Below, piece after piece: positions 53,527 to 63,230 of a stretch of DNA of 64,000 nt; positions within the stretch are counted from its first letter, which is position 1; every line of letters begins with the position of its first letter. The notes below the pieces were generated by a model. It was not told the origin of the DNA. It did not search any database and was given only the letters and a program-made list of their open reading frames with translations. Origin of the DNA: Deltaproteobacteria bacterium HGW-Deltaproteobacteria-18. Lineage in GTDB: Bacteria; Desulfobacterota; Desulfovibrionia; Desulfovibrionales; Desulfomicrobiaceae. The stretch is from positions 248,001 through 312,000 of the forward strand of contig PHBE01000001.1 in assembly GCA_002841885.1 (NCBI GenBank), written 5' to 3'. Both the position numbers and the translations under genes were made by a program.

Positions 53527-54300
53527 ATGACATTGCAGCAACAGTTTGCGCTGACATCATGCATTCTTGGACTTCAACGTGAAATCGTTGCTGTTAATTT
53601 TTTTTGCACTGCAGAAGAATTTGAAGTCTATCCTATTCCGCAATTCAAGAGAAAGCACACATTCTGTTCAATGGTGCGTCTCGCATCTATAGGACACGGC
53701 CGCAAGGCGCTGAGCAGTAACTTTCGCTGTCGCGGGGCCAGTGAAGTTTTTCGTTTTGTGGAACCCGGAGCGGATTCAATTTCCGGAGAACGGCTTTTCG
53801 GCTTCGGACTCTATGCGCATCGCGAGCTGGCAGGCAAGGTCCAGACATCCATGGCCCGACTCGCTACCTCCTGTTCCGGCATTGCGGTCCTTCCGCTCTC
53901 GTCCTGCACGTCCCTACCACAAAGTATCGTCATCGTGGTCGACGCCTACCAGGCCATGCGACTGGTCCAGGCGTGGGCGTATCATCACGGGCTTCTCGAA
54001 GATCTCGCGATCGCCGGCAACAGGGGAATCTGTTCCGAATGCGTGGCCAGACCACTGACCACCGGCAAACTCCACCTGTCGATGCTGTGCGCGAACACAA
54101 GGCATGTCGCGCGCTGGTCCGATCAGGAAATGGGAATAGGCCTGCCAGGCGATAAGCTGGGCATATTGCTGGACGGGCTGATCAGAACCATTCCCGCTGT
54201 CGAGACATCCGCTCGGAAGCAAGCCATCTTGCGGCGCTGCGAGGAAGCCGAAGTGGAGTTCTCCGTGCCTGAAGGAAAAGCCTATTTCATACGCGGATGA
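53527..54300 (+). CDS. DUF169 family protein
   Basis: 257 aa. The DUF169 pattern: PIPQFKRKHTFCSMVRLASI, SNFRCRGASEVFRFVE, SIVIVVDAYQAMRLVQAW, GNRGICSECVARPLTTGKLH, SMLCANTRHVARWSDQEMGI and GDKLGILLDGLIRTIPAVE. Conserved cysteines in four segments suggest a metal or cofactor site. Function is not established; members are common in anaerobes. Cytoplasmic by sequence. It is 118 bp before the TRAP operon and may be expressed with it. Confidence 0.8.
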   Translation: MTLQQQFALTSCILGLQREIVAVNFFCTAEEFEVYPIPQFKRKHTFCSMVRLASIGHGRKALSSNFRCRGASEVFRFVEPGADSISGERLFGFGLYAHRELAGKVQTSMARLATSCSGIAVLPLSSCTSLPQSIVIVVDAYQAMRLVQAWAYHHGLLEDLAIAGNRGICSECVARPLTTGKLHLSMLCANTRHVARWSDQEMGIGLPGDKLGILLDGLIRTIPAVETSARKQAILRRCEEAEVEFSVPEGKAYFIRG

Positions 54301-54418
54301 AGTCCGATGTCATCCCTCACGGTGCTCCCATACTTTGAATTGGATTTTTAGGTGCACATTTTCCGGCCCCATCATTTTCTAAATCCAACACCATAACCCC
54401 TGTCATGTGGAGGTTTTC

Positions 54419-55396
54419 ATGCGCATTGTTCTTACCTTGCTGGCTCTCGTATTGATAGTGTCCGCTTCAACTCCTGCCCCGGCCGCAACGTGGAAGATGC
54501 GTTTCGGCCACGACCAGACCGAGCAGAGCCCGCATCAGGATGCGGCGCTCTATCTCAAAAAGCTGATCGAGGAAGGTTCCGAAGGGGACATCGAAGTGAC
54601 CGTTTACCCGAACCAACTGCTTGGAACAGGCGTCCAGATGGTCGAAATGGCCCGGGCGGGAGCGGTGGAGATGATCGCCGTCCCGACGGCCCGAATCCAG
54701 GTGGTGGCACCCGCCTTCCAGTTGCTCGACCTTCCCTTTCTCTTCCCGACGAAACAGGAACTCTATGATGTCCTGTTTGCAGATCTCGGCAGGGAACTGT
54801 TCAAGACCCTGGAATCTAACAACCTGCACGGCTTGACGTACTGGGGCATGGGCTTCAAGCAGTTCACTGGCAATTTTCCGATTCACGCCCCCGCCGACTT
54901 CAAAGGCAAAAAAATCCGCGTGATGCCCTCGCCTGTGATCCGGGAACAATTTCTCGCCCTGGGTGCGAGCCCCGTATCCATCGATTTCCACGAACTCTAC
55001 AATGCCCTGCAGCAGGGCGTGGTAGATGGACAGGAAAATCCGCTTGTCGGCATTACGACCATGAAACTCTACGAGGTCCAGAAACACATGACCCTGTCAA
55101 ACCACGCGTTCCTCGCCTACGGGGTGGTGGTCAACAAGTCCTTTTTCGACGCACTGCCCGACAATTACCAGACTCTCCTGACCGAGGCAGCCGCAAAGTC
55201 CTCCAAATACGAACTTGATCTCATCGAGAAGCGCGACCAGGGCTTCCTCGACACCATCATCAAGGCCGGTGTCGAAGTGAGCACCCTTACTCCCAGCCAG
55301 ACCGCCGCGTTCCAGGAAGCCCTGAAACCGGTCTACGACTGGTTCCGCAAGAATGTGGAAGGCGGGGCCCATTTCCTCGACATGCTGCACAAATAA
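54419..55396 (+). CDS. TRAP transporter substrate-binding protein (DctP type)
   Basis: 325 aa. Signal peptide (RIVLTLLALVLIVSASTPAPAA). DctP-family signatures: GVQMVEMARAGAVEMIAVPT, LPFLFPTKQELYDVL, the ligand carboxylate-binding Arg in FKGKKIRVMPSPVIREQF, and ALQQGVVDGQENPLVGITT. Delivers an organic anion to the QM permease. ATG at 54419 chosen because GGAGG lies 5 bases upstream. First gene of a three-gene TRAP unit. Confidence 0.9.
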   Translation: MRIVLTLLALVLIVSASTPAPAATWKMRFGHDQTEQSPHQDAALYLKKLIEEGSEGDIEVTVYPNQLLGTGVQMVEMARAGAVEMIAVPTARIQVVAPAFQLLDLPFLFPTKQELYDVLFADLGRELFKTLESNNLHGLTYWGMGFKQFTGNFPIHAPADFKGKKIRVMPSPVIREQFLALGASPVSIDFHELYNALQQGVVDGQENPLVGITTMKLYEVQKHMTLSNHAFLAYGVVVNKSFFDALPDNYQTLLTEAAAKSSKYELDLIEKRDQGFLDTIIKAGVEVSTLTPSQTAAFQEALKPVYDWFRKNVEGGAHFLDMLHK

Positions 55397-55404
55397 ACAG
55401 CTAG

Positions 55405-55435
55405 CCCGGGCGGAGAGAACCTGCGCCCGGGTTTT
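55405..55435 (+). terminator. Intra-operonic hairpin with short T tract after DctP
   Basis: CCCGGGCG (55405-55412) pairs perfectly with CGCCCGGG (55424-55431), followed by TTTT. Lies in the 51-bp gap between the binding-protein and small-permease genes, so partial termination could set a higher level of binding protein than of permease. Confidence 0.6.
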
Positions 55436-55447
55436 GGATGCACCACA

Positions 55448-55930
55448 TTGAAACTGCTCAAAATCGGCAACGCCATCCTCACTGCCGTCATCCGGAACAT
55501 CCTGGGCGGCATCATTCTGTTTTCCAGCCTACTGCTGTTCGTCAACGTCGTGATGCGCTACGTCTTTCTCGCTCCGATCTTCTGGGCCGAGGAACTGGCC
55601 CGCTACCTCATGGTCTGGATGATCTTCCTGGGCGCGGGACTCCTGGCCGGTGAAGAGGGGCACATCTCGGTCAATGCGATCACGCGGTTTCTGACTCCTC
55701 GTTCCAACCTGATGCTGTCGCGCATCGTCCGTGTCGTCGGCCTCATCTTCTGCATAGTCCTGACCTGGTACGGCTGGAAGCACGCGATGAGCGTCCGCAA
55801 TTCCCTCCAGGTCACGGCCGCTCTGGACATACCGATGTGGCTGACCTACCTGGCCATCCCCGTAGGCGGAGCGATAATGGTGCTGCGCTATGCGACGCAC
55901 CTGGGACCGCGCAAGGATCCAGAAGAATGA
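55448..55930 (+). CDS. TRAP transporter small permease (DctQ type)
   Basis: 160 aa, four membrane segments. LFVNVVMRYVFLAPIFWAEE followed by LARYLMVWMIFLGAGLLAGE is the DctQ hallmark (the conserved W-x-E-E). Starts at a TTG without a clear ribosome binding site, compatible with reading through from DctP. Overlaps the large permease gene by 4 bp (ATGA). Confidence 0.87.
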   Translation: MKLLKIGNAILTAVIRNILGGIILFSSLLLFVNVVMRYVFLAPIFWAEELARYLMVWMIFLGAGLLAGEEGHISVNAITRFLTPRSNLMLSRIVRVVGLIFCIVLTWYGWKHAMSVRNSLQVTAALDIPMWLTYLAIPVGGAIMVLRYATHLGPRKDPEE

Positions 55931-57210
55931 TCGCGGCCGTCTTCCTCCTGCTCGCCATCCTGATCGGGCTCAATGTGCCCATATTCATTTCACTGGCGGC
56001 GACGGCCTTCATCATCTTCGCCGCCTATTCCAGAATACCGCTGGAGATCCTCCCGCAGAGAATGTTCGCGGGGGTCGAAGGGATGACCCTCCTGTCCATC
56101 CCCTTCTACATGCTGGCCGCCCAGATCATGGGCCGCGGGGGCGTCACCGCACGGCTGATCAATTTCGCCCGGGCCATGGTCGGGCATCTGCCAGGCGGCC
56201 TGGCCATTTGTGGCGTGCTGAGCTGCCTTTTTTTCGCCGCCATCACAGGCTCCACCGCCGCCACTGTCGTCGCGGTCGGCAGCCTCCTCTACCCGGCGCT
56301 GATTGAAGCAGGGTATGACGAACGCTTCTCAATCGGGCTGGTGACCTGTACGCCCCTGCTCGGAATGATCATCCCCCCAAGCAACGCCATGATTATCTAC
56401 GGGTCCATTTCAACGGTCTCTGTCGGAGCCCTTTTCATGTCAGGGTTCGGAGCCGGGATCGTTTTCGTCGCCCTGTACTCGGCCTGGTGCTTCATTTATG
56501 CGAAATGGCGCAAGCTGCCCCTTCTGCCGCGCGCCAAACTCAAAGAAGTCCTTCACACCGGATCGGACGCATCCTGGGGATTGGGATTTCCCGTCATCAT
56601 CCTCGGCGGAATCTACACGGGAATCTTTACCCCAACGGAATCCGCCGCCGTCGCAGTCGTGTACGCAATCTTCATCACGGTGTTCATACACAGGGAGCTC
56701 AGCATCCGGGATTTGTGGTCGATCTGCTGCCAGACCGGCGTGATGTCCGCCCGCATCCTGATCATGGTCGCCGCCGCGACGCTTTTCTCGTGGCTGCTCA
56801 CAGTCGAGAACATCACCACGCAACTGGTCTCTCCCATCTTGGCGTTGCAGCCCTCACCAAACGGCGTCCTGTTCCTCGTCAACGTGCTCATGCTCGTCAC
56901 CGGGATGTTCATCGACGTGTTTTCCAACATCCTGATAATATGCCCGCTCGTCTCACCCCTGATTCATTCCGCTGGCATAAGCGACCTGCATTTCGGCATC
57001 ATCGCAGCGATCAACAGCGACATCGGCAACATCACGCCGCCCTTCGGGCTCAATCTCTTCATCGCGAGCGGTGCCTTCGGGGTCAGCTATTTCAGCGTCA
57101 TCCGAGCCGTGCTTCCGTGGCTTGGTCTGGCACTGCTGTGCCTGGCCATCGTCACATATGTCCCTGAAATCAGCCTCTGGCTGCCGAAACTGCTCTACAA
57201 GACGATCTGA
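55927..57210 (+). CDS. TRAP transporter large permease (DctM type)
   Basis: 427 aa, about twelve membrane segments. FAAITGSTAATVVAVGSLLY, GLVTCTPLLGMIIPPSNAMI, FPVIILGGIYTGIFTPTESA and INSDIGNITPPFGLNLFIAS are diagnostic of DctM. Catalyses sodium-driven import with the DctP and DctQ proteins. Start at the ATG at 55927 overlapping the DctQ stop; the upstream open frame is out of register with the family. An IS3-family remnant lies just downstream. Confidence 0.9.
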   Translation: MIAAVFLLLAILIGLNVPIFISLAATAFIIFAAYSRIPLEILPQRMFAGVEGMTLLSIPFYMLAAQIMGRGGVTARLINFARAMVGHLPGGLAICGVLSCLFFAAITGSTAATVVAVGSLLYPALIEAGYDERFSIGLVTCTPLLGMIIPPSNAMIIYGSISTVSVGALFMSGFGAGIVFVALYSAWCFIYAKWRKLPLLPRAKLKEVLHTGSDASWGLGFPVIILGGIYTGIFTPTESAAVAVVYAIFITVFIHRELSIRDLWSICCQTGVMSARILIMVAAATLFSWLLTVENITTQLVSPILALQPSPNGVLFLVNVLMLVTGMFIDVFSNILIICPLVSPLIHSAGISDLHFGIIAAINSDIGNITPPFGLNLFIASGAFGVSYFSVIRAVLPWLGLALLCLAIVTYVPEISLWLPKLLYKTI

Positions 57211-57270
57211 AACAGCCCATACGCCAAAGCTGCCCGGATTCCTCAATCGCACTTCAGTTCGCAACCCCTC

Positions 57271-57740
57271 ACCATAGGGCGTACGACTTTGTCTACGATG
57301 CCTGCGCGAACGGGCAGCAGATCAAATCTCTGACCGTGATGGACGAATACACGCGTGAATGCCTGGCTATAGACGTTGCCGGGAGCATCAGGTCGGGCTG
57401 GGTGATCGAGGTGCTGTCCCGCCTGATCAGCGAACGTGGAGCCCCTCTGAGTCTGCGTTCTGACAACGGCCCGGAGTTCGTGTCGAAGGCGCTGCTCAAA
57501 TGGGCGGCTCGGGAGTCTCTGGATCTGGCGCTGATTGAGCCCGGGAAGCCGTGGCAGAACGGTTTGAACGAAAGTTTTAACGGTAAATTTCGCGACGAAT
57601 GTCTGTCGATGGAATGGTTCCGGTGTCGGGCCAAGGCTCGGGTTGTGATCGAGGAATGGTGACGGCACTACAACTCCGTTCGCCCGCATTCAAGCCTGAA
57701 CAACATGACACCCGAACACTTCTGTCGGCAGTATGGATAA
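57271..57740 (+). pseudogene. IS3-family transposase (orfB) fragment
   Basis: Encodes the C-terminal part of the DDE integrase core: YDFVYDACANGQQIKSLTVM, VMDEYTRECLAIDV with the first Asp, SLRSDNGPEFVSKAL with the second Asp and EPGKPWQNGLNESFNGKFRD with the Glu. Truncated at the 5' end at about 57271. An in-frame TGA at 57660-57662 replaces an expected Arg/Trp codon after EEW, and the frame continues RHYNSVRPHSSLNNMTPEHF to TAA at 57738. Not functional as it stands. Confidence 0.85.
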
Positions 57741-57799
57741 AACCTGAACAGGGGGAAAACCCTCAAGACTTGAGTGGTCCGAAGTTTCCCGGCAGGTCA
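57271..57799 (+). mobile_element. Remnant of an IS3-family insertion sequence
   Basis: Contains the transposase fragment and, at 57775-57799, TGGTCCGAAGTTTCCCGGCA followed by GGTCA, which has the look of an IS3-family right terminal inverted repeat. No left end or orfA is seen before the DctM gene, so only the right half remains. Confidence 0.7.
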
Positions 57800-58107
57800 G
57801 TTCCTCCAGTCCTGCCATTCCGGCCAGCGGCTGTTCACGATTCTGAACACAACCAAACCGAGCCACTTCTCTCTCACTGTTTTACCCGTTCACCCCTTAT
57901 CAGTCAGAGAAGGGGTGACACTCCCGTCACGCCTCCAGAAAATTCATTAGCTGTATCTTTCTTTCCCCAAACATTGCATGTAGGTATAAATTATTTCTGA
58001 TTCATACCCGAAAATTCGCAAGTTTTGTCGCCGCAGCAACTTCAAGCAAAATATAAATGGCTGTGTAGAAAGATATAACCACAAAAAAGATCCCCAAGGA
58101 CTATTTC
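57800..58107. other. Intergenic region between IS remnant and hybrid kinase
   Basis: No gene. Contains an inverted repeat CACCCCTT (57891-57898) with AAGGGGTG (57910-57917), and AT-rich sequence before the kinase gene that probably holds its promoter. Confidence 0.4.
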
Positions 58108-61100
58108 ATGGAAAGACAGCTAATATTGAACGCTGTCCTGGAGACCACTCGTGACGGGTTCTGGCTCGTTTCGTTCGACGGTTTCATAAAGGACGTAAAC
58201 AGCGCATACTGTCGCATGTCTGGCTACGACAGACAGGAGCTCATTTCCAGGCACATTTCCGACCTCGACACGCACGATGGCCCAAGAGAAGTCCGGGAAC
58301 GGCTCAAAGCCATCAGGCTCAAAGGCTCGGAACTCTTTGAATCGAAACATATTCGAAAGGACGGCGGCCTCTTCGACGTTGAAATTTCAACAACGTGGCT
58401 CGACCTTTCTGACGGTCTGTTTGTGGCATTCCTTCGCGACATCACCGTGCGCAAGGAAAGCGAACAGGCACTGCGCCAAAGCGAGGAAAACTACCGGCAG
58501 CTTTTCGAGGCCGGGTCAGACGCCATCTTCCTCATCGACAACCAATCGGGACGCATCCTTGAGGCCAACTCTGCGGCATCATCACTCTATGGCTACAGCC
58601 ACGCAGAGCTTCTGGACATGCGCAACCTCGACCTCTCTTCCGAACCGGAACAAACGAACCGCGTCACGCGCACATCACCTCCCGACCCGGGGCAGGTTGT
58701 GCACATTCCCTTGCGCTACCACCGCAGGAAAAACGGACAGACCTTTCCCGTGGAAATTTCCGGTCGGTTCTTTATTCATCAGGACCGCCCGGTTCATATC
58801 GCAGCCATTCGCGATATTACGGAAAAGCAAACAATAATCGAAGCGCTCAGGGCCAGCGAAGAGCGTTATGCCCTCATTCTCAAAGGCTCTAACGACGGCT
58901 TCTGGGACTGGGACCTTAGTAGCGGTAAAGTTTTCTTTTCCGACAGATGGAAGGAGATCATTGGGTTTAATCCCGAGGAAATCTCCAATGAAGTGGAGCA
59001 ATGGTCCAGCCGGCTGCATCCGGAAGATCTGGCGCGAGTGATCGAAGAAAACGAACGCTGCCGACGAGGTGAAATTCCGTCTTTCGCAGTGGAATACCGG
59101 ATGCTTCACAAGGATGGCTCCTACCGCTGGATTTTTGGCCGTGGCTCCTCGAAATGCGACACTCAAGGCCGTGTCATCCGCCTGAGCGGAACCCACTCAG
59201 ACATAACTGTTCGCAAGGAGGCTGAAAACGCGCTGCGTGACAGCGAGGCGAGATACCGCCAACTTTTTGAAGCCAACCCTCATCCGATGTGGGTCTACGA
59301 TCTCGAGACACTGCGTTTCTTGGCTGTAAATAATGCAGCCGTTTCGCATTATGGCTTCAGCCGTGAAGAATTTCTACGCATGACGATCGACAACATCCGA
59401 CCTGGTGAAGACCTGCGGGCTTTGCTGAAAAACGTGTCCAACGTGACCGGCGGCTTGGACAAGGCGGGTGAATGCCAACATCGCAGGAAAGACAATTCCG
59501 TTATTCATGTCGAGATCACGTCCCACGCTCTCACATTTGGGGGACGCAAGGCAGAGCTTGTGCTCGCTCATGACATCACAAAACAAAAAGAATCCGAAAA
59601 GCGCCAAACGCTGCATGCACGCGTCCTGAGCATACTCAACCGCCCCAACGAATGGACGGATCTCCTCCTGGACCTCCTCAAGGAAATCAAGGAGTTCAGT
59701 GCAATAGGCGCGGTCGGCATCCGACTCAAACATCTTGAAGACTATCCGTATTATGTTCAGGATGGTTTTCCCAATGATTTCATTATTAAAGACAACCTTC
59801 TAGCCTTTAAATCGGACGGTTCTGTCCGGCGCGATGAAAATGAACAACCGATTCCAGACTGCACATGCGGCATGGTAATTACAGGAGACTATCCGCCAGG
59901 GCATCCGCTTTTTTCACCCGGCGGAAGCTTCTGGACCAATGATCTGTCCGCGTTCCGCGATGAAAAAGACAAAACCGGGCTAAATCTCTTTACCCGCCCC
60001 CATTGCCTCCAGCAAAACATCCGATCGTTAGCCATAATTCCTTTGCGCAGTGGCAATACGACCATCGGTCTGTTACAGTTCAGTGACCACAAGCCAGGGC
60101 TTTTCAACCCTGAGCTTATCTCCTTCTTTGAAGAACTGGGACACAGCATCGGCATTGCTTCGACCCGCATGAACGCAGAGCGCAAGCTCCGTGAAAGCAA
60201 GGCCCTTCTCGACACGGCTGCACGCATCGCCCGTTTCGGCGGATGGAGTGTGAATCTTGCCAAAAATACGGTCGAATGGTCCGACCAGGTGGCCGCCATT
60301 CACGACATGCCTAAAGGTTATTCCCCCAGTGTTGAAGAAGGAATAAATTTCTATGCCCCCCAGTGGCACGAAAAAATCCAGGCGGTCTTTGGGGCTTGCA
60401 TCGAGCAAGGCGACCCCTATGACGAGGAGATGCAGATTGTCACTGCAACAGGAAATCACGTCTGGATCCGAACCACGGGTGAGGCGCTCCGCGATAAAAA
60501 CGGCAGAATCATTGGCGCCCAAGGAGCCTTCCAAGACATTTCTGAACAAACGCAGATTAAACTCGCCCTCATTCAGGCCAAAGAGGATGCCGAGGCGGCA
60601 AACAAGGCCAAAAGCGCCTTTCTGGCCAACATGAGTCATGAAATACGTACTCCTCTGAACGGTATCATGGCCATGATGCAACTTTTGGAGATGTCCACTC
60701 TCAACGCCGAACAGAATCAATTCGTTTCCATGGCAATCAATTCGGCCGACAGATTGACCCGATTGCTCTCTGACCTGCTCGACATCTCCCGCATTGAGGC
60801 TGGAAAAATGACCCTTCATGAAGATGAAATCAGACCGGCGGACCTCTGTCGATCCGTTCTTGAACTTTTCCTCATTCCGGCTCGCATCAAAGGAATTCGA
60901 TTGGAGCACTCCATCGATCCCACTCTTCCGGCCACGCTGCTTTGTGATGAATCGAGACTGCGACAAATTCTTTTCAATCTCGTTGGCAACGCGGTCAAGT
61001 TCACAGAGAAGGGCGAAGTCAAGCTTGAGTTGACGTCGTTAACGTCCCAAAACGGTCGCGTTCAAGTTCTGATCAGTGTTACCGATACGGGCATCGGCAT

Positions 61101-61767
61101 TCAGAGCGACCAACTCGACAAACTCTTTCAGCCCTTCGTGCAAATCGAAAACTCCTATACCAGGAGATTCCAGGGCGCAGGCCTCGGTCTGTCCATCGTT
61201 CGCAGGCTCGTGCAGTTCATGGGTGGGCACATTTCCATAGATAGCGTGTACGGAGAGGGAACGGCAGTTCACGTGATGCTGCCCTTCAAACTGAAGCAGG
61301 ATTGCGACGCAGGGCATATCCCCAATCGCGACGAGGGGGGGACACCTCAAATATTGCGAGTGCTGCTGGCCGAAGACGAATCATCCAATGCCGCCGGTAT
61401 AAAGGTCCTGCTCCAAAATTGCGGACATGTTGTCACCGTGGCTGGAAACGGCAAAGAGGCGCTTGAACAACTCGAACAAAACGATTTTGACGTGATCCTG
61501 ATGGACATTCAGATGCCGTTCATGAACGGCATCGAAGTGACGCGGGCAATCAGATCGTCAGACAAATTGGGTTCAAAGAAAAACATCCCGATCATCGCCA
61601 TGACTGCATACGCCATGAGTGGGGACAGAGAAAAATTCTTGGCTTCGGGAGTTGATGGGTACTTGGGCAAGCCCTTCAAACTTCAGGACCTACTGCAAAT
61701 TCTAAAAAAACACACCCCGGGCCTGGGACAATGTGATCGCCGAATGCGTTACACCCATCGCGCATAG
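58108..61767 (+). CDS. Hybrid sensor histidine kinase with five PAS, one GAF and a receiver domain
   Basis: 1219 aa, no membrane segments, so cytoplasmic. PAS domains at about 1-120, 123-245, 250-375, 378-495 and 700-818, recognisable by RDITVRKESEQAL, RDITEKQ, HSDITVRKEAENAL, HDITKQKESEK and QDISEQTQ. A GAF-like domain occupies about 505-695. HisKA with H-box FLANMSHEIRTPLNGIMAMM, N-box QILFNLVGNAVKFTEKGEV, G-box GAGLGLSIVRRLV. Receiver (about 1085-1205): VLLAEDESSN, Asp in DVILMDIQMPFMNG, Lys in GYLGKPFKLQ. AAGGA precedes the ATG. Signal not known. Confidence 0.9.
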   Translation: MERQLILNAVLETTRDGFWLVSFDGFIKDVNSAYCRMSGYDRQELISRHISDLDTHDGPREVRERLKAIRLKGSELFESKHIRKDGGLFDVEISTTWLDLSDGLFVAFLRDITVRKESEQALRQSEENYRQLFEAGSDAIFLIDNQSGRILEANSAASSLYGYSHAELLDMRNLDLSSEPEQTNRVTRTSPPDPGQVVHIPLRYHRRKNGQTFPVEISGRFFIHQDRPVHIAAIRDITEKQTIIEALRASEERYALILKGSNDGFWDWDLSSGKVFFSDRWKEIIGFNPEEISNEVEQWSSRLHPEDLARVIEENERCRRGEIPSFAVEYRMLHKDGSYRWIFGRGSSKCDTQGRVIRLSGTHSDITVRKEAENALRDSEARYRQLFEANPHPMWVYDLETLRFLAVNNAAVSHYGFSREEFLRMTIDNIRPGEDLRALLKNVSNVTGGLDKAGECQHRRKDNSVIHVEITSHALTFGGRKAELVLAHDITKQKESEKRQTLHARVLSILNRPNEWTDLLLDLLKEIKEFSAIGAVGIRLKHLEDYPYYVQDGFPNDFIIKDNLLAFKSDGSVRRDENEQPIPDCTCGMVITGDYPPGHPLFSPGGSFWTNDLSAFRDEKDKTGLNLFTRPHCLQQNIRSLAIIPLRSGNTTIGLLQFSDHKPGLFNPELISFFEELGHSIGIASTRMNAERKLRESKALLDTAARIARFGGWSVNLAKNTVEWSDQVAAIHDMPKGYSPSVEEGINFYAPQWHEKIQAVFGACIEQGDPYDEEMQIVTATGNHVWIRTTGEALRDKNGRIIGAQGAFQDISEQTQIKLALIQAKEDAEAANKAKSAFLANMSHEIRTPLNGIMAMMQLLEMSTLNAEQNQFVSMAINSADRLTRLLSDLLDISRIEAGKMTLHEDEIRPADLCRSVLELFLIPARIKGIRLEHSIDPTLPATLLCDESRLRQILFNLVGNAVKFTEKGEVKLELTSLTSQNGRVQVLISVTDTGIGIQSDQLDKLFQPFVQIENSYTRRFQGAGLGLSIVRRLVQFMGGHISIDSVYGEGTAVHVMLPFKLKQDCDAGHIPNRDEGGTPQILRVLLAEDESSNAAGIKVLLQNCGHVVTVAGNGKEALEQLEQNDFDVILMDIQMPFMNGIEVTRAIRSSDKLGSKKNIPIIAMTAYAMSGDREKFLASGVDGYLGKPFKLQDLLQILKKHTPGLGQCDRRMRYTHRA

Positions 61768-61800
61768 TCGCGCACTCACGCATAGCCACCCAGGAGCGCT

Positions 61801-61817
61801 GCGCATCAAATATGCGC
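61801..61817. terminator. Small hairpin between convergent signalling genes
   Basis: GCGCAT (61801-61806) pairs with ATGCGC (61812-61817) between the kinase stop and the minus-strand stop codon at 61820. Short, no T tract. Confidence 0.3.
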
Positions 61818-61819
61818 TC

Positions 61820-62935
61820 TCAATCCGGCTCTTTGCGCACCAAGACATAAATGGGTTCCTTGACACCAAGAATGGCCCCGAAGTTCCGGAATCGCTCCAG
61901 CATGGAGTGGGAGATTGTCTGCCCTCTATCCAAGAGGACAACTCCCTTCTCGCTCATCACCGGTTCCATGAGCAGCATGCCTTCTTGCAGTTCATGAAGG
62001 TCTAGCCCTATTATTTCACTGTAATTCCTGCGTTCGACGACCTCGCCCAAGGCCGCGACAACCCTGCCATCGTACGAATTGGGCATCTTGCGCATCCGCT
62101 GCAACGCATCCTCCGTAGAAACTCCCGACGCCTCGAAATCTGAAAAATCGAGTGCCGCTTTAAGCATACGTGCCCCCACGCAAGGGTTTTCCGCCAGAGG
62201 CGTCTCGTGTTCCGAAACAATCTCGATCACACCTTCAAGCCGGGGTATGTTGCGCAGAAGATTCCCTGCGATAGCCGGATGCATGAGAAAGATTTTTTGC
62301 TCTTCAGCAGACAGATCCTGACCGCCCAATTTACGTTCAAGAATTTCGTGGGGCAGCGAAATACAGCCCACCAGGCTGAGCATGGCCGCAAGCTCGTACT
62401 TCCAAACGTGATCGAGTTTAAGCAATATGGCCATATCCGTCATGAGGCTCTTTGCCTTCTCGGCCCTGCCAAACGCCTTGGGACTGACCTGGGCCAGAAG
62501 TTCGGACAATACCTGAATGCACCCCCGCAGGGTGCCGTGCAGGAGCTGCCGCTCGGCCATGACTAGGCGGTATTGTCGCAGGCCATCGTTGACCGCCGCC
62601 AGCAAAGCATCCGGGGCACAAGGCTTGGTCAGCAAACGGAAGATGGCGCCCTGGTTGACGGCCGATACGGCGGTGTCGAGGTCGGCATGTCCCGTCAACA
62701 TGATGCGAACGGTGTCGGGCCAGCGTTGCCTGACGGCCCCCAGCAGTTCCACGCCGCTCATGTTAGGCATTTTCAGATCAGAGACTATCACGGCCACTGG
62801 CCCGGTCGATTCCAGAAATTTCAGTGCCGACATGGGGCCATCTGCCGTTTCAATCTGAAAATGCCTGCTCAGATTGCGCCGAAAGGTCTCCAACACGAAT
62901 TTCTCATCATCGACGAACAGTATCCGCTCGCTCAT
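61820..62935 (-). CDS. Response regulator with HD-type output domain
   Basis: 371 aa. Receiver (1-120): ILFVDDEKFVLETFRRNL, phospho-Asp in VAVIVSDLKMPNMSGVELL, Thr in RIMLTGHAD, Lys in RLLTKPCAP. The rest (about 140-365) is helical and resembles degenerate HD/HDOD-type output domains in receiver-HD-GYP proteins (KYELAAMLSLVGCISLPHEI, EQKIFLMHPAIAGNLLRNIP). The canonical HD and GYP pairs are not seen, so phosphodiesterase activity is doubtful. Start at 62935 behind GGAGAGA. Convergent to the hybrid kinase. Confidence 0.8.
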   Translation of the reverse strand: MSERILFVDDEKFVLETFRRNLSRHFQIETADGPMSALKFLESTGPVAVIVSDLKMPNMSGVELLGAVRQRWPDTVRIMLTGHADLDTAVSAVNQGAIFRLLTKPCAPDALLAAVNDGLRQYRLVMAERQLLHGTLRGCIQVLSELLAQVSPKAFGRAEKAKSLMTDMAILLKLDHVWKYELAAMLSLVGCISLPHEILERKLGGQDLSAEEQKIFLMHPAIAGNLLRNIPRLEGVIEIVSEHETPLAENPCVGARMLKAALDFSDFEASGVSTEDALQRMRKMPNSYDGRVVAALGEVVERRNYSEIIGLDLHELQEGMLLMEPVMSEKGVVLLDRGQTISHSMLERFRNFGAILGVKEPIYVLVRKEPD

Positions 62936-63230
62936 TTGCGTCTCTCCACGACCCACTCGGTGAGTTCGTTCATATTTCGGTTTCCAGGCATTCCGACCGC
63001 ACGTCATCCCGGAATTCTTGGTTGTGCCTTTCAAGTCCAGCTTGGCTCATGCGCGCAACCTGTTCGCTCTAAACACGCTCTGACTCTTTCATAAAGTCGG
63101 AGACTGCTGACTTCATCCTGGTTTTCATGACCTCAGTAGCCAGAGGTCGCAAGACTCAGAGCCATATCTTGCATGGACCCTGTTGCGGCTTCGATAAGGA
63201 AGATCGTCTCTTTTTCAAGCCGCATGTCGT

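Noticed and set aside
57211-57270. Left end of the IS3 element after the DctM gene
   Set aside because: No inverted repeat matching the right end and no orfA sequence are present.
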